Origin: Marinobacter sediminicola | GTDB taxonomy: Bacteria; Pseudomonadota; Gammaproteobacteria; Pseudomonadales; Oleiphilaceae | Reading direction: 5' to 3' | Assembly: GCF_031157525.1 (NCBI RefSeq) | Contig: NZ_JAVIXR010000002.1 | Location: 186,001-250,000 of the forward strand | DNA length: 64,000 bases | In this document: piece after piece, positions 7,199 through 16,986 of the stretch | Position numbering within the stretch: position 1 is the first letter of the stretch | How the letters are laid out: the number at the start of each line of letters is the position of its first letter | Translations under genes and position numbers: made by a program | Notes under the pieces: generated by a model | Seen by the model: the letters and a program-made list of their open reading frames with translations, nothing else | The model's database searches: none | What the model was told of the DNA's origin: nothing

Positions 7199-8929
7199 AT
7201 GAAAAAAACCGGCGCGACTCTCGTTCGCCACGCTTTGGAACAACTCGGTATACGTCGCACATTCGGCATTCCCGGCGTCCATACCACCGAAATCTATGAT
7301 GAGCTGAACCGCTCTGAAAGCATTGAGCCAACACTTGTTACCCATGAGTGTGGTGGTGCCTTTATGGCCGATGCCATCAGCCGCACCGGTGCTGAACTGG
7401 GCACACTTCTGATTGTGCCTGCCGCGGGGGTTACCCATGCTGCAAGCGGCATTGGCGAAGCAGGCATTGATGGCATACCCATGCTGATTATTTCTGGTGG
7501 GATTCATTCGGAATCCGGGCACAGATACCAACTCCACGAGATGGATCAGCACGCTCTGCTCAAGCCGATTACCAAGAAAACCTGGCGCATTGCCAGTCAT
7601 CGGGAAATTATCCCTACACTTTACGAAGCCTATAACGTGGCCATGGGCGGCGAGCCCGGCCCCGTCTTTATCGAAATTCCGGTCAACATAAGCAACTTTC
7701 TGGGCGACGTGGACGACATGCCTCTTTTTCAGGCACCGCCGCCACCAGTACAGCCAGATCAGGCGTTGGTTGATGCAGCAGCTCAGGCACTGGTGCAGGC
7801 TAAGCAAGCGGGCATTTTCGCGGGCTGGGGTTCTGTTGATGCCCAGGCTGGGCTGATCGAGTTGGCAGAGCTACTGGATGCGCCTGTTTCAACAACTCTT
7901 CAGGGTCTAAGCGCCTTCCCGGGCAACCATCCTTTGCACACCGGCATGGGCATGGGCAATTACGCGGTTCCGGCAGCAACCAATGCTTTTGCCAAGATAG
8001 ATTGCCTGTTAGCGATAGGGACGCGGTTTTCGGAAATCCCCACGGGGAGCTATGGCATTAGTCCGCCCGAGACTCTGATTCACATGGACATCAACCCCGA
8101 GGTATTCAGCGCCAACTACCCAGCCAGCCATACGATTGAGGGGGACGCGAGAGTTACACTGCCCGCGCTTCTCAAGGCTGTAAAAGCCCTGCAGCCCTCG
8201 GCATCCAACACCGGCATTCGCGAGGAGATTGCAAAAGACAAAGCCGCCTACAAGAAAGAGTGGCGGGATCACGACAGCGGCGACCGGGTAAACCCGGAGC
8301 TGTTTTTCAGCCAATTACGCGAACGCCTTGCTGATGATGCAATTGTCGTCGCAGACGATGGCAACCATACGTTCCTGGTGGCCGAGCTATTACCCATATT
8401 GGGTGCGCGGAACTACATGTCTCCCAGCGACTTCAACGCCATGGGCTACTGTGTTCCTGGTGCCATCGGCGCAAAGCTGGCGAATCCCACTCGTCAGGTA
8501 GTCGGTATCGTAGGCGACGGTGCACTACTGATGACCGGCATGGAATTGGTAACAGCTGCACGCTTGGAAGTTGGGCTGATAATTTTTGTATTCAACGATG
8601 GTGAGTTGTCGCAGATTGCACAGGCGCAGCAAATTCCGTACAACAAGAAAACCTGCACCGTGCTCGGGTCGATGGACTATGAGGCCTTTGCCAAAGCCGT
8701 GGGTGTCGAGTTTGTATCAATGGCTGGAAATCAGAATATTTCTGAAAGTCTGGAGATCGCTATGCTGAAATCGGCCGCCGGGCGGCCGGTTCTGGTAGAC
8801 GTACGCATCGACTATTCCAAACCGACCCGGTTCACCAAAGGCGTGGTAAAAACCAACCTTGGCAGAATGGCGACCCGAGACAAGGTTAGGGTTGTGGGGC
8901 GGGCGCTTTGGAGAAAAGTCCGACCTTAG
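7199..8929 (+). CDS. thiamine-diphosphate-dependent enzyme, acetolactate synthase-like
   Basis: A 576-aa ThDP enzyme with the three domains of the acetolactate synthase / 2-oxoacid decarboxylase superfamily: an N-terminal pyrimidine-binding domain with the catalytic Glu (about residue 50, VTHECGG), a central domain (about 190-320) and a C-terminal pyrophosphate-binding domain with the GDG...N motif (GDGALL ... FNDG). AGGG lies 7 bases before the start. There is no regulatory ilvN-like partner, so it is probably not biosynthetic acetolactate synthase. The substrate cannot be assigned. Its stop overlaps the convergent nosL stop, and gene order does not tie it to denitrification. Confidence 0.75.
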   Translation: MKKTGATLVRHALEQLGIRRTFGIPGVHTTEIYDELNRSESIEPTLVTHECGGAFMADAISRTGAELGTLLIVPAAGVTHAASGIGEAGIDGIPMLIISGGIHSESGHRYQLHEMDQHALLKPITKKTWRIASHREIIPTLYEAYNVAMGGEPGPVFIEIPVNISNFLGDVDDMPLFQAPPPPVQPDQALVDAAAQALVQAKQAGIFAGWGSVDAQAGLIELAELLDAPVSTTLQGLSAFPGNHPLHTGMGMGNYAVPAATNAFAKIDCLLAIGTRFSEIPTGSYGISPPETLIHMDINPEVFSANYPASHTIEGDARVTLPALLKAVKALQPSASNTGIREEIAKDKAAYKKEWRDHDSGDRVNPELFFSQLRERLADDAIVVADDGNHTFLVAELLPILGARNYMSPSDFNAMGYCVPGAIGAKLANPTRQVVGIVGDGALLMTGMELVTAARLEVGLIIFVFNDGELSQIAQAQQIPYNKKTCTVLGSMDYEAFAKAVGVEFVSMAGNQNISESLEIAMLKSAAGRPVLVDVRIDYSKPTRFTKGVVKTNLGRMATRDKVRVVGRALWRKVRP

Positions 8930-9468
8930 TGCTGCATATCACCATGCATATCCCCCATTGGCATCTCTGTATTGAGATGCTCCAGGGTGATTGCGTCATA
9001 AGTTAATAGCTCTCCTCCATGCTCCGCCATGAATCCCTGGGCAGCCGCTTCTGTGGAGAAGGATGCCAGGGTCTTGCCCATGGCGCCTTTGCGCTCAGAA
9101 CCCACCACGTACACAGCCTCGCGGGCATCGATCAGGGCGGCATCATCCGGGCTGGCCCATTCGGTTTGGCTCATGTCGTGAACGTACAGGGTGTGCTTGC
9201 GCACGACGTTCTCGGGCTGCAGCGCCCAAGCGAACATATCGCGTGTGGAGCAGAACTTGTGGACTGTTTGCTCTTTCTCGGTAATCACTTCGCCCTTGGG
9301 GCCGGGGAAACGGGTGATGGCCATGCCGCATACGTGGCATTCATCACCAGATTCGATGTGCACGGGCGCAGGCTTTTCGACGACCTTCTCCGCTTCGCCC
9401 GAGCATCCCACCAGAAGCAATGCGAACATCAACAGTAACGGCAGGGATTTGATTTGAGCAGACTTCAT
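8926..9468 (-). CDS. nosL: copper-binding lipoprotein NosL
   Basis: A 180-aa predicted lipoprotein. The N-terminal hydrophobic segment ends in the lipobox LVGC. The Cu(I)-binding motif CHVCGM follows, and the C-terminus is rich in Met and His (MPMGDMHGDM). NosL delivers copper for assembly of the CuZ site of nitrous oxide reductase. The start at 9468 is preferred to 9480 because GGAG precedes it by 6 bases. It is the last gene of the nosRZDFYL order on the minus strand. Confidence 0.93.
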   Translation of the reverse strand: MKSAQIKSLPLLLMFALLLVGCSGEAEKVVEKPAPVHIESGDECHVCGMAITRFPGPKGEVITEKEQTVHKFCSTRDMFAWALQPENVVRKHTLYVHDMSQTEWASPDDAALIDAREAVYVVGSERKGAMGKTLASFSTEAAAQGFMAEHGGELLTYDAITLEHLNTEMPMGDMHGDMQH

Positions 9469-9510
9469 GGAGCTCTCCATAGTGTAATTGCCATAGTGTG
9501 GTTGCGGAAA

Positions 9511-10341
9511 TCAGATGCGACGGCCACGGAACAGTGCCCAGGCGCCGGCTAAAGGAATAACAAACCAGAGAATCAGTGCCAGCCAAAGCCCGCTCGGGCC
9601 AATTGGCAAATCAGAGCCAAGACTAAGAACACCGCTAAGTTGAGTGCTATCGCTGAAGGTAACTATATTCAGCAAACGGTATATGTCGGTCGGGTTCAGC
9701 AACAGGAGCCATGGCAACAATTCCGGGTTGAACTCACCCTGGCTGGCGACCAATGTACCCAGCAGCAACAAATCGAAAACAAGCACAAAAAAGAACCAGA
9801 TCGCCAGGGCCAGTCCGGCGGCAATGGGCTTCTCACTGACCCGCACGCTGACCACATAGGCCAGTGCAATGAAGCTCCAACCCAGCAACGTTGTCGAAAT
9901 AATGAAGCGCAACATGGCGACAGTCAGAGCACCAACGGCAACGTCTTCTACCAACAAGGCAATAGCAACGCCTGCTACGCCAAAGCCTATTAAGGTCGCC
10001 AAAGCCAATGTCAGCCCGTGCCCCAGAAACTTCCCGAACAGCAACTGCCCGCGGCTTAGCGGATAGGTCATTAATAATAGAAGCGTACCGCCCTCTTCCT
10101 CACCTACAATGGCGTCGTAAGCCAGTAGCAGCGCAATGAGCGGAATAAGAAAGATACCCAGGCTCGCCAGGCTGGCAATGGTTGCAGGGGTAGACGCATA
10201 ACCCACCTGCCCCGAGGCCGCTGCACCAAACCAGGCTATGCCCACCGCAAGCGTGGCAAACACCAAAGCAATGGCGATCAGCCAACGGTTCCGCAGGCTG
10301 TCGCTTAATTCTTTACGTGCAATTGTCCAGATGCTATTCAC
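9511..10341 (-). CDS. nosY: NosY membrane permease of the copper/sulfur maturation ABC transporter
   Basis: A 276-aa inner-membrane protein with about six hydrophobic segments and the N-terminal WTIARKELSDSLRNRW typical of ABC-2 type permeases. With NosF and NosD it forms the transporter complex needed for CuZ maturation in the periplasm. Its start overlaps the nosF stop by four bases (ATGA), indicating translational coupling. Confidence 0.92.
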   Translation of the reverse strand: MNSIWTIARKELSDSLRNRWLIAIALVFATLAVGIAWFGAAASGQVGYASTPATIASLASLGIFLIPLIALLLAYDAIVGEEEGGTLLLLMTYPLSRGQLLFGKFLGHGLTLALATLIGFGVAGVAIALLVEDVAVGALTVAMLRFIISTTLLGWSFIALAYVVSVRVSEKPIAAGLALAIWFFFVLVFDLLLLGTLVASQGEFNPELLPWLLLLNPTDIYRLLNIVTFSDSTQLSGVLSLGSDLPIGPSGLWLALILWFVIPLAGAWALFRGRRI

Positions 10342-11270
10342 TGAGCACCTCCACGATGGGCAAGCCCACCCGAACCGATAAAGTGCACGTACACATCCTC
10401 CAGAGTTGGCTCGTAAATACCCAAATCACGCACTTCGCCCGATGCAACCAAAGCCTTCACCAACTCCATTTTTTCTGCTGGCCGAACATCTACACGCAGC
10501 CGCCCGTTGGCCTGATGCATCATCAGCCCTGCTGAAGCCGGGGCATTATTTACAACCGCCTCCAGCGCCGCCACGGTGTTTTCAGGCTCTATAGAAAGGG
10601 TTGTGGGCATATTCGCTTGCCGGCGCAAGGATGCGAGATCCCCCGCCGCCTTCAGGCTGCCATCCGTCAGAATCGCAGCCCGATCAATGTAAGGTTCCAC
10701 GCCGGGAAGTACATGGGAGCATAGGACAACACCCGTTCCATCGTCCCGCAGCGTTCGTAATAAACGGTAGAGGTCAGCGGTAGCTATTGGGTCCAAACCA
10801 ACCGTGGGCTCATCCAGCATCAGCAAACGCGGTTTTCCAAGCAAGGCCTGGGCAAGCCCCAAGCGCTGACGCATACCTTTGGAATAGGTTTTGACCCGGG
10901 CATCCATGGCATCATCCAGCCCTACCTGCCCCAGCAACTCAGGAACCTGCCGCAGACTGGCGCCTTTCAGGCGGGCAAAGTGGGCGAGAATTTCACGGCC
11001 GGTCAGCTGCGGATAAAACATTACGTTTTCAGGCAAGTAACCGATGTACTGGCTGATTTTGGGATCGCCGGCCTCGCCACCGAGCACGGAAACCTTGCCC
11101 TGCGACGGCGTCATCAGCCCCAGAATCAACTTGATGCTGGTGGTTTTGCCAGCGCCATTATGGCCAAACAACCCGAGAATTTCCCCGGGCTCAAGACGCA
11201 GATCAACGCCATTCAATACCAGCGCTCTATCGTACCGGTAGCTCACATTCTCAAGACGAAAACAGCTCAT
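10338..11270 (-). CDS. nosF: NosF ATPase of the nitrous oxide reductase maturation transporter
   Basis: A 310-aa ABC ATPase. It has Walker A GHNGAGKTT (about 35-43), the signature YSKGMRQR (about 130), Walker B LLMLDEP and an H-loop (CSHV). It powers NosDFY, which supports assembly of the CuZ centre in NosZ. It shares one base with the end of nosD and four with nosY, so nosD-nosF-nosY are tightly coupled. Confidence 0.94.
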   Translation of the reverse strand: MSCFRLENVSYRYDRALVLNGVDLRLEPGEILGLFGHNGAGKTTSIKLILGLMTPSQGKVSVLGGEAGDPKISQYIGYLPENVMFYPQLTGREILAHFARLKGASLRQVPELLGQVGLDDAMDARVKTYSKGMRQRLGLAQALLGKPRLLMLDEPTVGLDPIATADLYRLLRTLRDDGTGVVLCSHVLPGVEPYIDRAAILTDGSLKAAGDLASLRRQANMPTTLSIEPENTVAALEAVVNNAPASAGLMMHQANGRLRVDVRPAEKMELVKALVASGEVRDLGIYEPTLEDVYVHFIGSGGLAHRGGAQ

Positions 11271-12535
11271 CAGGACTCCGGCTCCAACAATTTTGGGGGG
11301 CTCATCAAGGGGTGCGAATCTTTAACTCCTGCAGCCTTTACAACAGGAAACGCTTCCTGAACCCAACGCAGTGTATCCACCGCCGGGCTGAACATCAGGA
11401 TTTTTGCCTCGGGGTAGGTCCACAACAAACGATCAACATTATCGTTAGGCTCGTAAGGCACATCACCAATACCATCCTGGTTACGATCCCAGCCCAGGTA
11501 ATCACTCCAGTAATTGCCCACACCGTCCTTCGACCATTCCTGCGTGCGCAGGGCTACATACTTAACCTGCCGCTGGTTGTTGATAAACGCATTGCGGAAC
11601 ACATCATTATCTTCCGAGCCGGCGGTCAGGTGAATACCCACCCCACTGTCCCGAAACACATTGTTTTCAAAGGTGTTATACAAAGAGTTATAGATGAAAA
11701 CAGCCTTGCCTTCCGCGCCGGAAACCGACACCCCGGCCGTCTGCCCTTGAGACACTCCCGAAACCACATTCCCCCGCAGCACCGACTGGGTAATGAAGTT
11801 CATCAGAATGCCGTAATTCTCATCGTTCTCGGAACGGTTATTAATCACCGTAAGACGCTTACTCTGCATCAACGCATAACCCGTTCGGGTTCCTCGGGTC
11901 ACATTGCCTTCCAGGAGATTATCCATGGAATACATGTAGTGAATCCCGTAACGCAGATCCGCCATGGTGTTATTGCGAATCCTGTTCCTGTTCGCCGTCT
12001 CAATATAAATCGCATCCCGAGTCTGGCGAATATCATTGCCTTCAATCAAAGCCCCGGTGGTATTGAACAGATGAATGCCATTACCCCGATCGTTCGGGCG
12101 AACCGTCGCATCCCCCCGAATCGTATTATTCTTCACCGTCGCATCTGGTGCTGCATCCAACCAAACACCAAACGCCGAACCCTGCAGATCGTTATTCTCA
12201 ACCGTTACCTTGCTGGCTTCCCGCTTAACAAACACACCGGCATTCAACTCATTCAAATCCGTACCCCAGTTCCGGATACGACAACCGGTAAGCGTTACAC
12301 CCTCCGCCTGAATCTCCACCCCATTGCCCTGACCACCGCCATCAATAAGCGTTTCAGACCCACAGGCCACAGTCACATCCGGCACCCGGATGGCGATAGA
12401 TGGAAGAGTTTCGGAAGGAAGGTTAAAAGTCGCGCCCGCCTCCAAATCATCCAACTGTTGCTGAATATCGGCCTGAGCGGTCAGCGATAGCAAGGCGACT
12501 GTCAGGGCCGCCCCTAAACGCATAATGTGGTGCAT
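11270..12535 (-). CDS. nosD: NosD periplasmic beta-helix maturation protein
   Basis: A 421-aa exported protein with a signal peptide (RLGAALTVALLSLTAQA). It then has repeated right-handed beta-helix units (many N-x-I-x-x-N/G patterns such as VENNDLQGS, IEGNDIRQT, LEGNVTRGT) and the C-terminal YWSDYLGWDRNQDGIGDVPY region typical of NosD. It is the periplasmic component of NosDFY. The start at 12535 (or 12523) is chosen because the signal peptide begins there; the longer frame to 12652 would run through the large hairpin repeat. Confidence 0.92.
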   Translation of the reverse strand: MHHIMRLGAALTVALLSLTAQADIQQQLDDLEAGATFNLPSETLPSIAIRVPDVTVACGSETLIDGGGQGNGVEIQAEGVTLTGCRIRNWGTDLNELNAGVFVKREASKVTVENNDLQGSAFGVWLDAAPDATVKNNTIRGDATVRPNDRGNGIHLFNTTGALIEGNDIRQTRDAIYIETANRNRIRNNTMADLRYGIHYMYSMDNLLEGNVTRGTRTGYALMQSKRLTVINNRSENDENYGILMNFITQSVLRGNVVSGVSQGQTAGVSVSGAEGKAVFIYNSLYNTFENNVFRDSGVGIHLTAGSEDNDVFRNAFINNQRQVKYVALRTQEWSKDGVGNYWSDYLGWDRNQDGIGDVPYEPNDNVDRLLWTYPEAKILMFSPAVDTLRWVQEAFPVVKAAGVKDSHPLMSPPKLLEPES

Positions 12536-12574
12536 CAAATAAGTTCTCGAGCTAAAAGCTACTGCCAAATTCGG

Positions 12575-12687
12575 GCAAGAGACTGGAAGAGCGCTTTCCA
12601 AAACTGTGCGGAGCCAGGGATGGCGGAGCCAAGCGTACAAGGACGTATCCACAGCGTGTTTTGGAAAGCGCTCTTCCAGTGTCTTGC
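12575..12687 (-). repeat. long hairpin element, copy 1 (nosZ-nosD intergenic)
   Basis: The arms 12582-12604 and 12658-12680 are perfect 23-base inverted repeats, extended outward by six more pairs after one mismatch. The enclosed 53-base loop is nearly identical to that of a second copy at 50991-51099, read in the same sense relative to the upstream gene (nosZ here, norF there). The outer stem differs between copies by paired changes. The element lies inside the nos operon, between the nosZ stop and nosD. Confidence 0.85.
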
Positions 12688-12745
12688 TACTCCAAAGTCA
12701 GAAATAACCGGAGCCCCATACAGAGCTCCGGTCAAAACGCTTATA

Positions 12746-14641
12746 TTAAGCCGGCTCTACCAACATCCGCCCCGTCATCTCCATGTGCAGAGCGTGACAG
12801 AACCAGTTGCAGTAGTACCAATGAACACCAGGCTTATCCGCAATGAAGGTCACCGAAGAGGTCTGCTGAGGGCTGATCTCCATGCCCACACCGTGGTTTA
12901 CCATACAGAAACCGTGAGTCACATCCTCAATGGTATCCTGGTTAGTAACATACACAGTTACCTCATCGCCCTGCTTCACCTTGAACTCAGTCAGGCCAAA
13001 CATAGGTGCAACCGACGTCATGTAAACGCGAACCTTGTTACCGTCGCGAATCACCTTGTTGTCATACTCCAGAGCAACTCCGTCTTTCTCCGCCTGAGCA
13101 CGGGCACCGGCGAAATACGGATCGTCACGGGTGTAAACCTTCTTGGTTTTAATCTGATCACGGCGAACCAGAATACAGTCGTGCGGCTCTGCGAACGCAG
13201 GACCATCGTGAACCAGCTTCATTTCCTCGCCAGAAATATCGATCAACTGATCGTTCTCCGGGTGCAGAGGGCCAACCGGCAAGAAGCGGTCCTTCGAGAA
13301 CTTGGACAACACAACCAACCACTTACCATCGGCATCGCGGGATTCTGTCAGAGATGCATGGTTATGGCCTGGCTGGTAATGCACATCCAGCTTCTGGCGC
13401 AGGTAGTTCACCTTCTCGCCATTGTAGTGCTTGATGGCATCCGCAATGTTCCACTTGGCTACCTGGCTATCGATAAACAGCGTGGTATAAGCGTTACCGC
13501 GACCATCATAGGTTGTGTGCAGAGGCCCAAGACCCAGCTCCGGCTCGGCAACAATCACATCACGAAGTTCGATTTTGTCATCAAACACATCGTCCAGCTT
13601 GTCGATGGCGATCACCGAACAGGTTGGCGATAGCTTACCGGCGGCAATGAAGTACTTGCCATCTGGTGACGTGTTAACGCCGTGCGGGTTCTTTGGCACA
13701 GGAATATAACGGGTCAGCCTGGATTTACCACGGCCATCAACCACTGGAACTTTAGAGTCGCCCAGAGTTTTGAAATCGCCATTCTTGACGGCTTCCTCAA
13801 TGCGCTCAATGTTGAACACAACTACCCAGTCGCGGTCGTTACGCATGGTGCCGGCCAAATCCGTCGCTTTCTCGGAGTTGTAGCAGGTAGACGCCGCATA
13901 TTTGCCAGTGTAATCAGCGTCTGTGTTGTCGAGGTTGCCGTCTACAATCACCTGCCAGGCGACTTCCATGGTTTCCGCGTCCAGCGCGTTAAACATGGTG
14001 TAGCTGTTCTCCATGGAGAAATCGCTACCGTCGTTGGGGTGCGGAATCATATATTCTGCGTTGCAGAACACATACTTGGTGTGGGGCACTTTCTGCAGGC
14101 GCAACCCGTGAATGGCCTGCACGTTCGGAACGTGAGTAATCTTGTCGCACTTCATGATATCCAGGCGGATACGGGCGACACGGGTGTTGGCCTTGTCGTT
14201 GATGAACAGGTACTTGCCATCGTAACGACCGTCGGTCATGGAAACGTGCGGGTGGTGACAATCGCCGTTCAGGTAGGTTTTGTCGCGACCCAGAATATCC
14301 TTACTTTCGTTAGTGATACCCCAGCCTGTGGCTGAATCAACGTTGAATACGGGGATCCGCATGATTTCACGCATGGATGGAACGCCAAGAACACGAACCT
14401 CACCCTGGTGGCCACCGCTCCAGAAACCGTAGTATTCGTCCAGTTCGCCCGGCCCTACGTGAATCTTGTTCTGAGCTTCCTTCGCTGCAGCAGCAAATGA
14501 CTCACGGGTCATTACAGCGCCACCAAGGCCTGCAGCACCCACTGCGCCAGCCAGAGCAGTCGCGCCCAGGAAGCGACGACGGCTCAACCCGCTTTCGCCA
14601 TTTTCGGCAAGATCCTTTCCTAACTCTTCTTTCTTTTTCAT
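12746..14641 (-). CDS. nosZ: nitrous oxide reductase NosZ (clade I, Tat-exported)
   Basis: A 631-aa periplasmic copper enzyme reducing N2O to N2. It starts with a twin-arginine signal ([15 protein letters not shown]), marking Tat export and the clade I type. The seven-bladed propeller carries the CuZ histidines (for example DCHHPH and PGHNHASL). The C-terminal cupredoxin domain holds CuA with C611, C615, H619 and M622 ([12 protein letters not shown]). Length is normal for clade I. GGAG lies 9 bases upstream. It is preceded by nosR and followed by the hairpin element and nosDFYL. Confidence 0.98.
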   Translation of the reverse strand: MKKKEELGKDLAENGESGLSRRRFLGATALAGAVGAAGLGGAVMTRESFAAAAKEAQNKIHVGPGELDEYYGFWSGGHQGEVRVLGVPSMREIMRIPVFNVDSATGWGITNESKDILGRDKTYLNGDCHHPHVSMTDGRYDGKYLFINDKANTRVARIRLDIMKCDKITHVPNVQAIHGLRLQKVPHTKYVFCNAEYMIPHPNDGSDFSMENSYTMFNALDAETMEVAWQVIVDGNLDNTDADYTGKYAASTCYNSEKATDLAGTMRNDRDWVVVFNIERIEEAVKNGDFKTLGDSKVPVVDGRGKSRLTRYIPVPKNPHGVNTSPDGKYFIAAGKLSPTCSVIAIDKLDDVFDDKIELRDVIVAEPELGLGPLHTTYDGRGNAYTTLFIDSQVAKWNIADAIKHYNGEKVNYLRQKLDVHYQPGHNHASLTESRDADGKWLVVLSKFSKDRFLPVGPLHPENDQLIDISGEEMKLVHDGPAFAEPHDCILVRRDQIKTKKVYTRDDPYFAGARAQAEKDGVALEYDNKVIRDGNKVRVYMTSVAPMFGLTEFKVKQGDEVTVYVTNQDTIEDVTHGFCMVNHGVGMEISPQQTSSVTFIADKPGVHWYYCNWFCHALHMEMTGRMLVEPA

Positions 14642-14710
14642 AGCATTGAACTCCGTTATTGGTAATGGCGGTTCTATTTCTATTTCTATTTTATTTTTGG
14701 TTTTACACTG

Positions 14711-16891
14711 CTACGTCACCTGAACCACTGGAATCTCCTCAGGGCGGCCCGGGGCGTTATGACCACGACGCTTGCCACGACGCTTGACGATAAGCGGAGG
14801 ACATTTGTGGTCATCGAAATAGGTCATCTGGCAGTCCAGACAGTAGTGACATTCCTGGTAGTTGATGGTGCCGTCAGGGTGAATAGCCTGCACTTCGCAT
14901 TCCTTGGCACACAGCTGGCAAGGGTTGCCGCACTCCTTACGACGCTTGAGCCAGTCGAAAACACGCAACTTGGTCGGCAACGCCAGTGCAGCACCCAGCG
15001 GGCACATGTAGCGGCAGAAAACCTTGCGAGTAAAAATGTTCACTACGAGTAGCAGAACCGCGTAGGTGACAAACGGCCAACTGCGATCAAAGCGAAGGGT
15101 AATTGCGGTTTTGAAGGGCTCGATTTCTGCCATCCTCTCAGCGGTTGCCAGCGAGTCCAGAGACACCCCGAACAGCACCAGCAATACGATGTACTTCACC
15201 GCCCACAAACGCTCATGAATAGGCCAGGGCACGTTGTACTGGGGAACCTTGAAGAAGCGTGCAATCTCGTTGATCAGCTCCTGCAGCGCCCCAAACGGGC
15301 ACAGCCAACCACAATAAACAGCTCGCCCCCAGAGCAACACGATGCCCGCCACAGAAGCCCAGAGCACAAATATAATCGGATCAATCAGGAAAGTTTCCCA
15401 GGTGAAGCCGCTGACAAGACTGTGCACAAATGCCAAAACGTTAACGATCGACAGTTGGCCCAAGGCATACCAGCCAATGAAAAACACTGTGTAGGTAAGA
15501 AATGCGTGGCGAATCCAGCGCGTCACCTTAGGCTTTTTCACCAGCCAGTCCTGGAAGAACAGAATCAACAACAGCACGCCAATACCAATTCCCAGAACAA
15601 TCACCTGGAACTGGCGCTGATACCAAACCTGAACCCATAGCGGCTGGGTTTCGAGCCATTCTTCGTCTGTGAGCACCGGTTCTGCACGGGTGTAATACTG
15701 TTCCGGCAGCTGGTATTCCAAAGGAAACACCTGGAACTCGCTGTCCAGCGGGCCTGTCTGGCGCTTTACCGTCAGCTCCAGAGTCCAGGGTGACCCCGGA
15801 TCAAAGTTGTGCTGCTGGCGAACTATGAAAATCGCCATTTCCTTGAAGCTGGGCATGCCTGCCGCGTAAACATCGCTTAGGCGAAAAAAGTCCATGTCGC
15901 GGAAGTTGAAGGTATCGCCGTACTGTCGAATCTGAACGCGGTCGAAGATACCCCCGCGCACATAGCCTGAGCCCTTAAAGGAATAGTCACCGTTAGCCAA
16001 TACGGCAATAGCCTGCTCACCTTCCTTCAGCTCGGACATCAACCAGTCATACTGCTTTTCACCCAGCAGATTCTGACCAATCACCGGTGAATCCAGGTAA
16101 GTTGCATACAGATCAATCAGTGGCTCATCACGCTCATCAGGTGCAGCTGTTTCAACGCCCTCTGCTTCGGTGCCTTTGAAGGAGTCATCTACCTGGCCTT
16201 TGGTCAGCAGCATGCGGCGAATCGAGCCGTCGCCGGTCAATTCTTCCCACGTGCGAGGCTGAAAACCATCTTTGACAACCTCAGCCGCTGGCGGTCGCTT
16301 GGTGCCGCTGCCTTCTACCAGCCCAAGTTCAACCCCCACCCGGTGCGCGGTGCGCATAATGACTTCATTGATCACCATAACCGTAACTGTGGCACCGGAG
16401 AGCCCGTCAACAGCAATCTTGCGCTCGGTAGATGTGCCACCGACAGTAACCCGCTGATCTGCTTTCAAGCCGGTGTACTGATCGGTAAATGCGTGCATCT
16501 TACTTTCGGGAATGCCCACCAGAAGTATGGGCTCATCATGGTGAATCACTTTGGCAAAGCGGATAGTGCCTTCGGTATCCAGCACCACCATAGCGTTCAG
16601 TGGTTTGCCGGAATAGGCAGGCGTTTGCACAAAATCCAGGGATTGATAGGCATAACCTTTCAGTTCGTCAGCGGCATACAACTCCTGGATAGCGCGGTTG
16701 CCTTCCCGTGGTTCAACCCGATCTACTTCCGGGAAGGCCTTTTGGATAACCTGCCTGCCAGACACCGGCTCATACTGGCTGAGCGGTGCTGCCTGAACCA
16801 TCGAAACAGTTGCGAGAAGCAGGGTAAAAATACAAAAGACACTGCGAAAAATAACGTTCAAAACAAGCCCCCAACGGAAACAGCGAATCAC
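14711..16891 (-). CDS. nosR: NosR flavo/polyferredoxin membrane protein
   Basis: A 726-aa inner-membrane protein that donates electrons to NosZ and is needed for nosZ expression. It has a signal or first membrane segment, a periplasmic FMN-binding domain with the flavinylation motif SGATVT (about 165-170), several membrane helices (about 415-620), CxxxCP loops (CGWLCPFG, CRYMCPLG) and C-terminal [4Fe-4S] motifs (CGNPCQLCAKEC, CHYCLDC). The annotated start is a GTG; a TTG at 16861 preceded by GGGGG at 6 bases gives an equally good signal peptide and may be the true start. A NarL-like site lies upstream. No apbE/nosX flavin transferase gene is in the cluster. Confidence 0.95.
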   Translation of the reverse strand: MIRCFRWGLVLNVIFRSVFCIFTLLLATVSMVQAAPLSQYEPVSGRQVIQKAFPEVDRVEPREGNRAIQELYAADELKGYAYQSLDFVQTPAYSGKPLNAMVVLDTEGTIRFAKVIHHDEPILLVGIPESKMHAFTDQYTGLKADQRVTVGGTSTERKIAVDGLSGATVTVMVINEVIMRTAHRVGVELGLVEGSGTKRPPAAEVVKDGFQPRTWEELTGDGSIRRMLLTKGQVDDSFKGTEAEGVETAAPDERDEPLIDLYATYLDSPVIGQNLLGEKQYDWLMSELKEGEQAIAVLANGDYSFKGSGYVRGGIFDRVQIRQYGDTFNFRDMDFFRLSDVYAAGMPSFKEMAIFIVRQQHNFDPGSPWTLELTVKRQTGPLDSEFQVFPLEYQLPEQYYTRAEPVLTDEEWLETQPLWVQVWYQRQFQVIVLGIGIGVLLLILFFQDWLVKKPKVTRWIRHAFLTYTVFFIGWYALGQLSIVNVLAFVHSLVSGFTWETFLIDPIIFVLWASVAGIVLLWGRAVYCGWLCPFGALQELINEIARFFKVPQYNVPWPIHERLWAVKYIVLLVLFGVSLDSLATAERMAEIEPFKTAITLRFDRSWPFVTYAVLLLVVNIFTRKVFCRYMCPLGAALALPTKLRVFDWLKRRKECGNPCQLCAKECEVQAIHPDGTINYQECHYCLDCQMTYFDDHKCPPLIVKRRGKRRGHNAPGRPEEIPVVQVT

Positions 16892-16936
16892 CTACGCCTG
16901 AGTTAAACAGCCTATGCGATCGAGGAATAATTCAAA

Positions 16937-16952
16937 TACCTCTATATGGATA
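16937..16952. promoter_or_regulatory. NarL-like 7-2-7 site upstream of nosR
   Basis: TACCTCT-AT-ATGGATA contains one exact NarL heptamer and a second with one mismatch (ATA for GTA), separated by two bases. It lies 46 bases before the GTG start of nosR, or 76 before the TTG alternative. No Fnr/Dnr box was found in this gap. Confidence 0.45.
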
Positions 16953-16986
16953 TGTCTTTTTCGCAAGAAGCAAAAAGGCATCCTGG

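Noticed and set aside
11312..12490. 392-codon frame antisense to nosD
   Set aside because: The repetitive look comes from the beta-helix repeats of nosD on the other strand.
14672..14689. TTCTAT tandem repeat between nosR and nosZ
   Set aside because: Three short units in an A/T-rich leader; no known function and likely a simple repeat.
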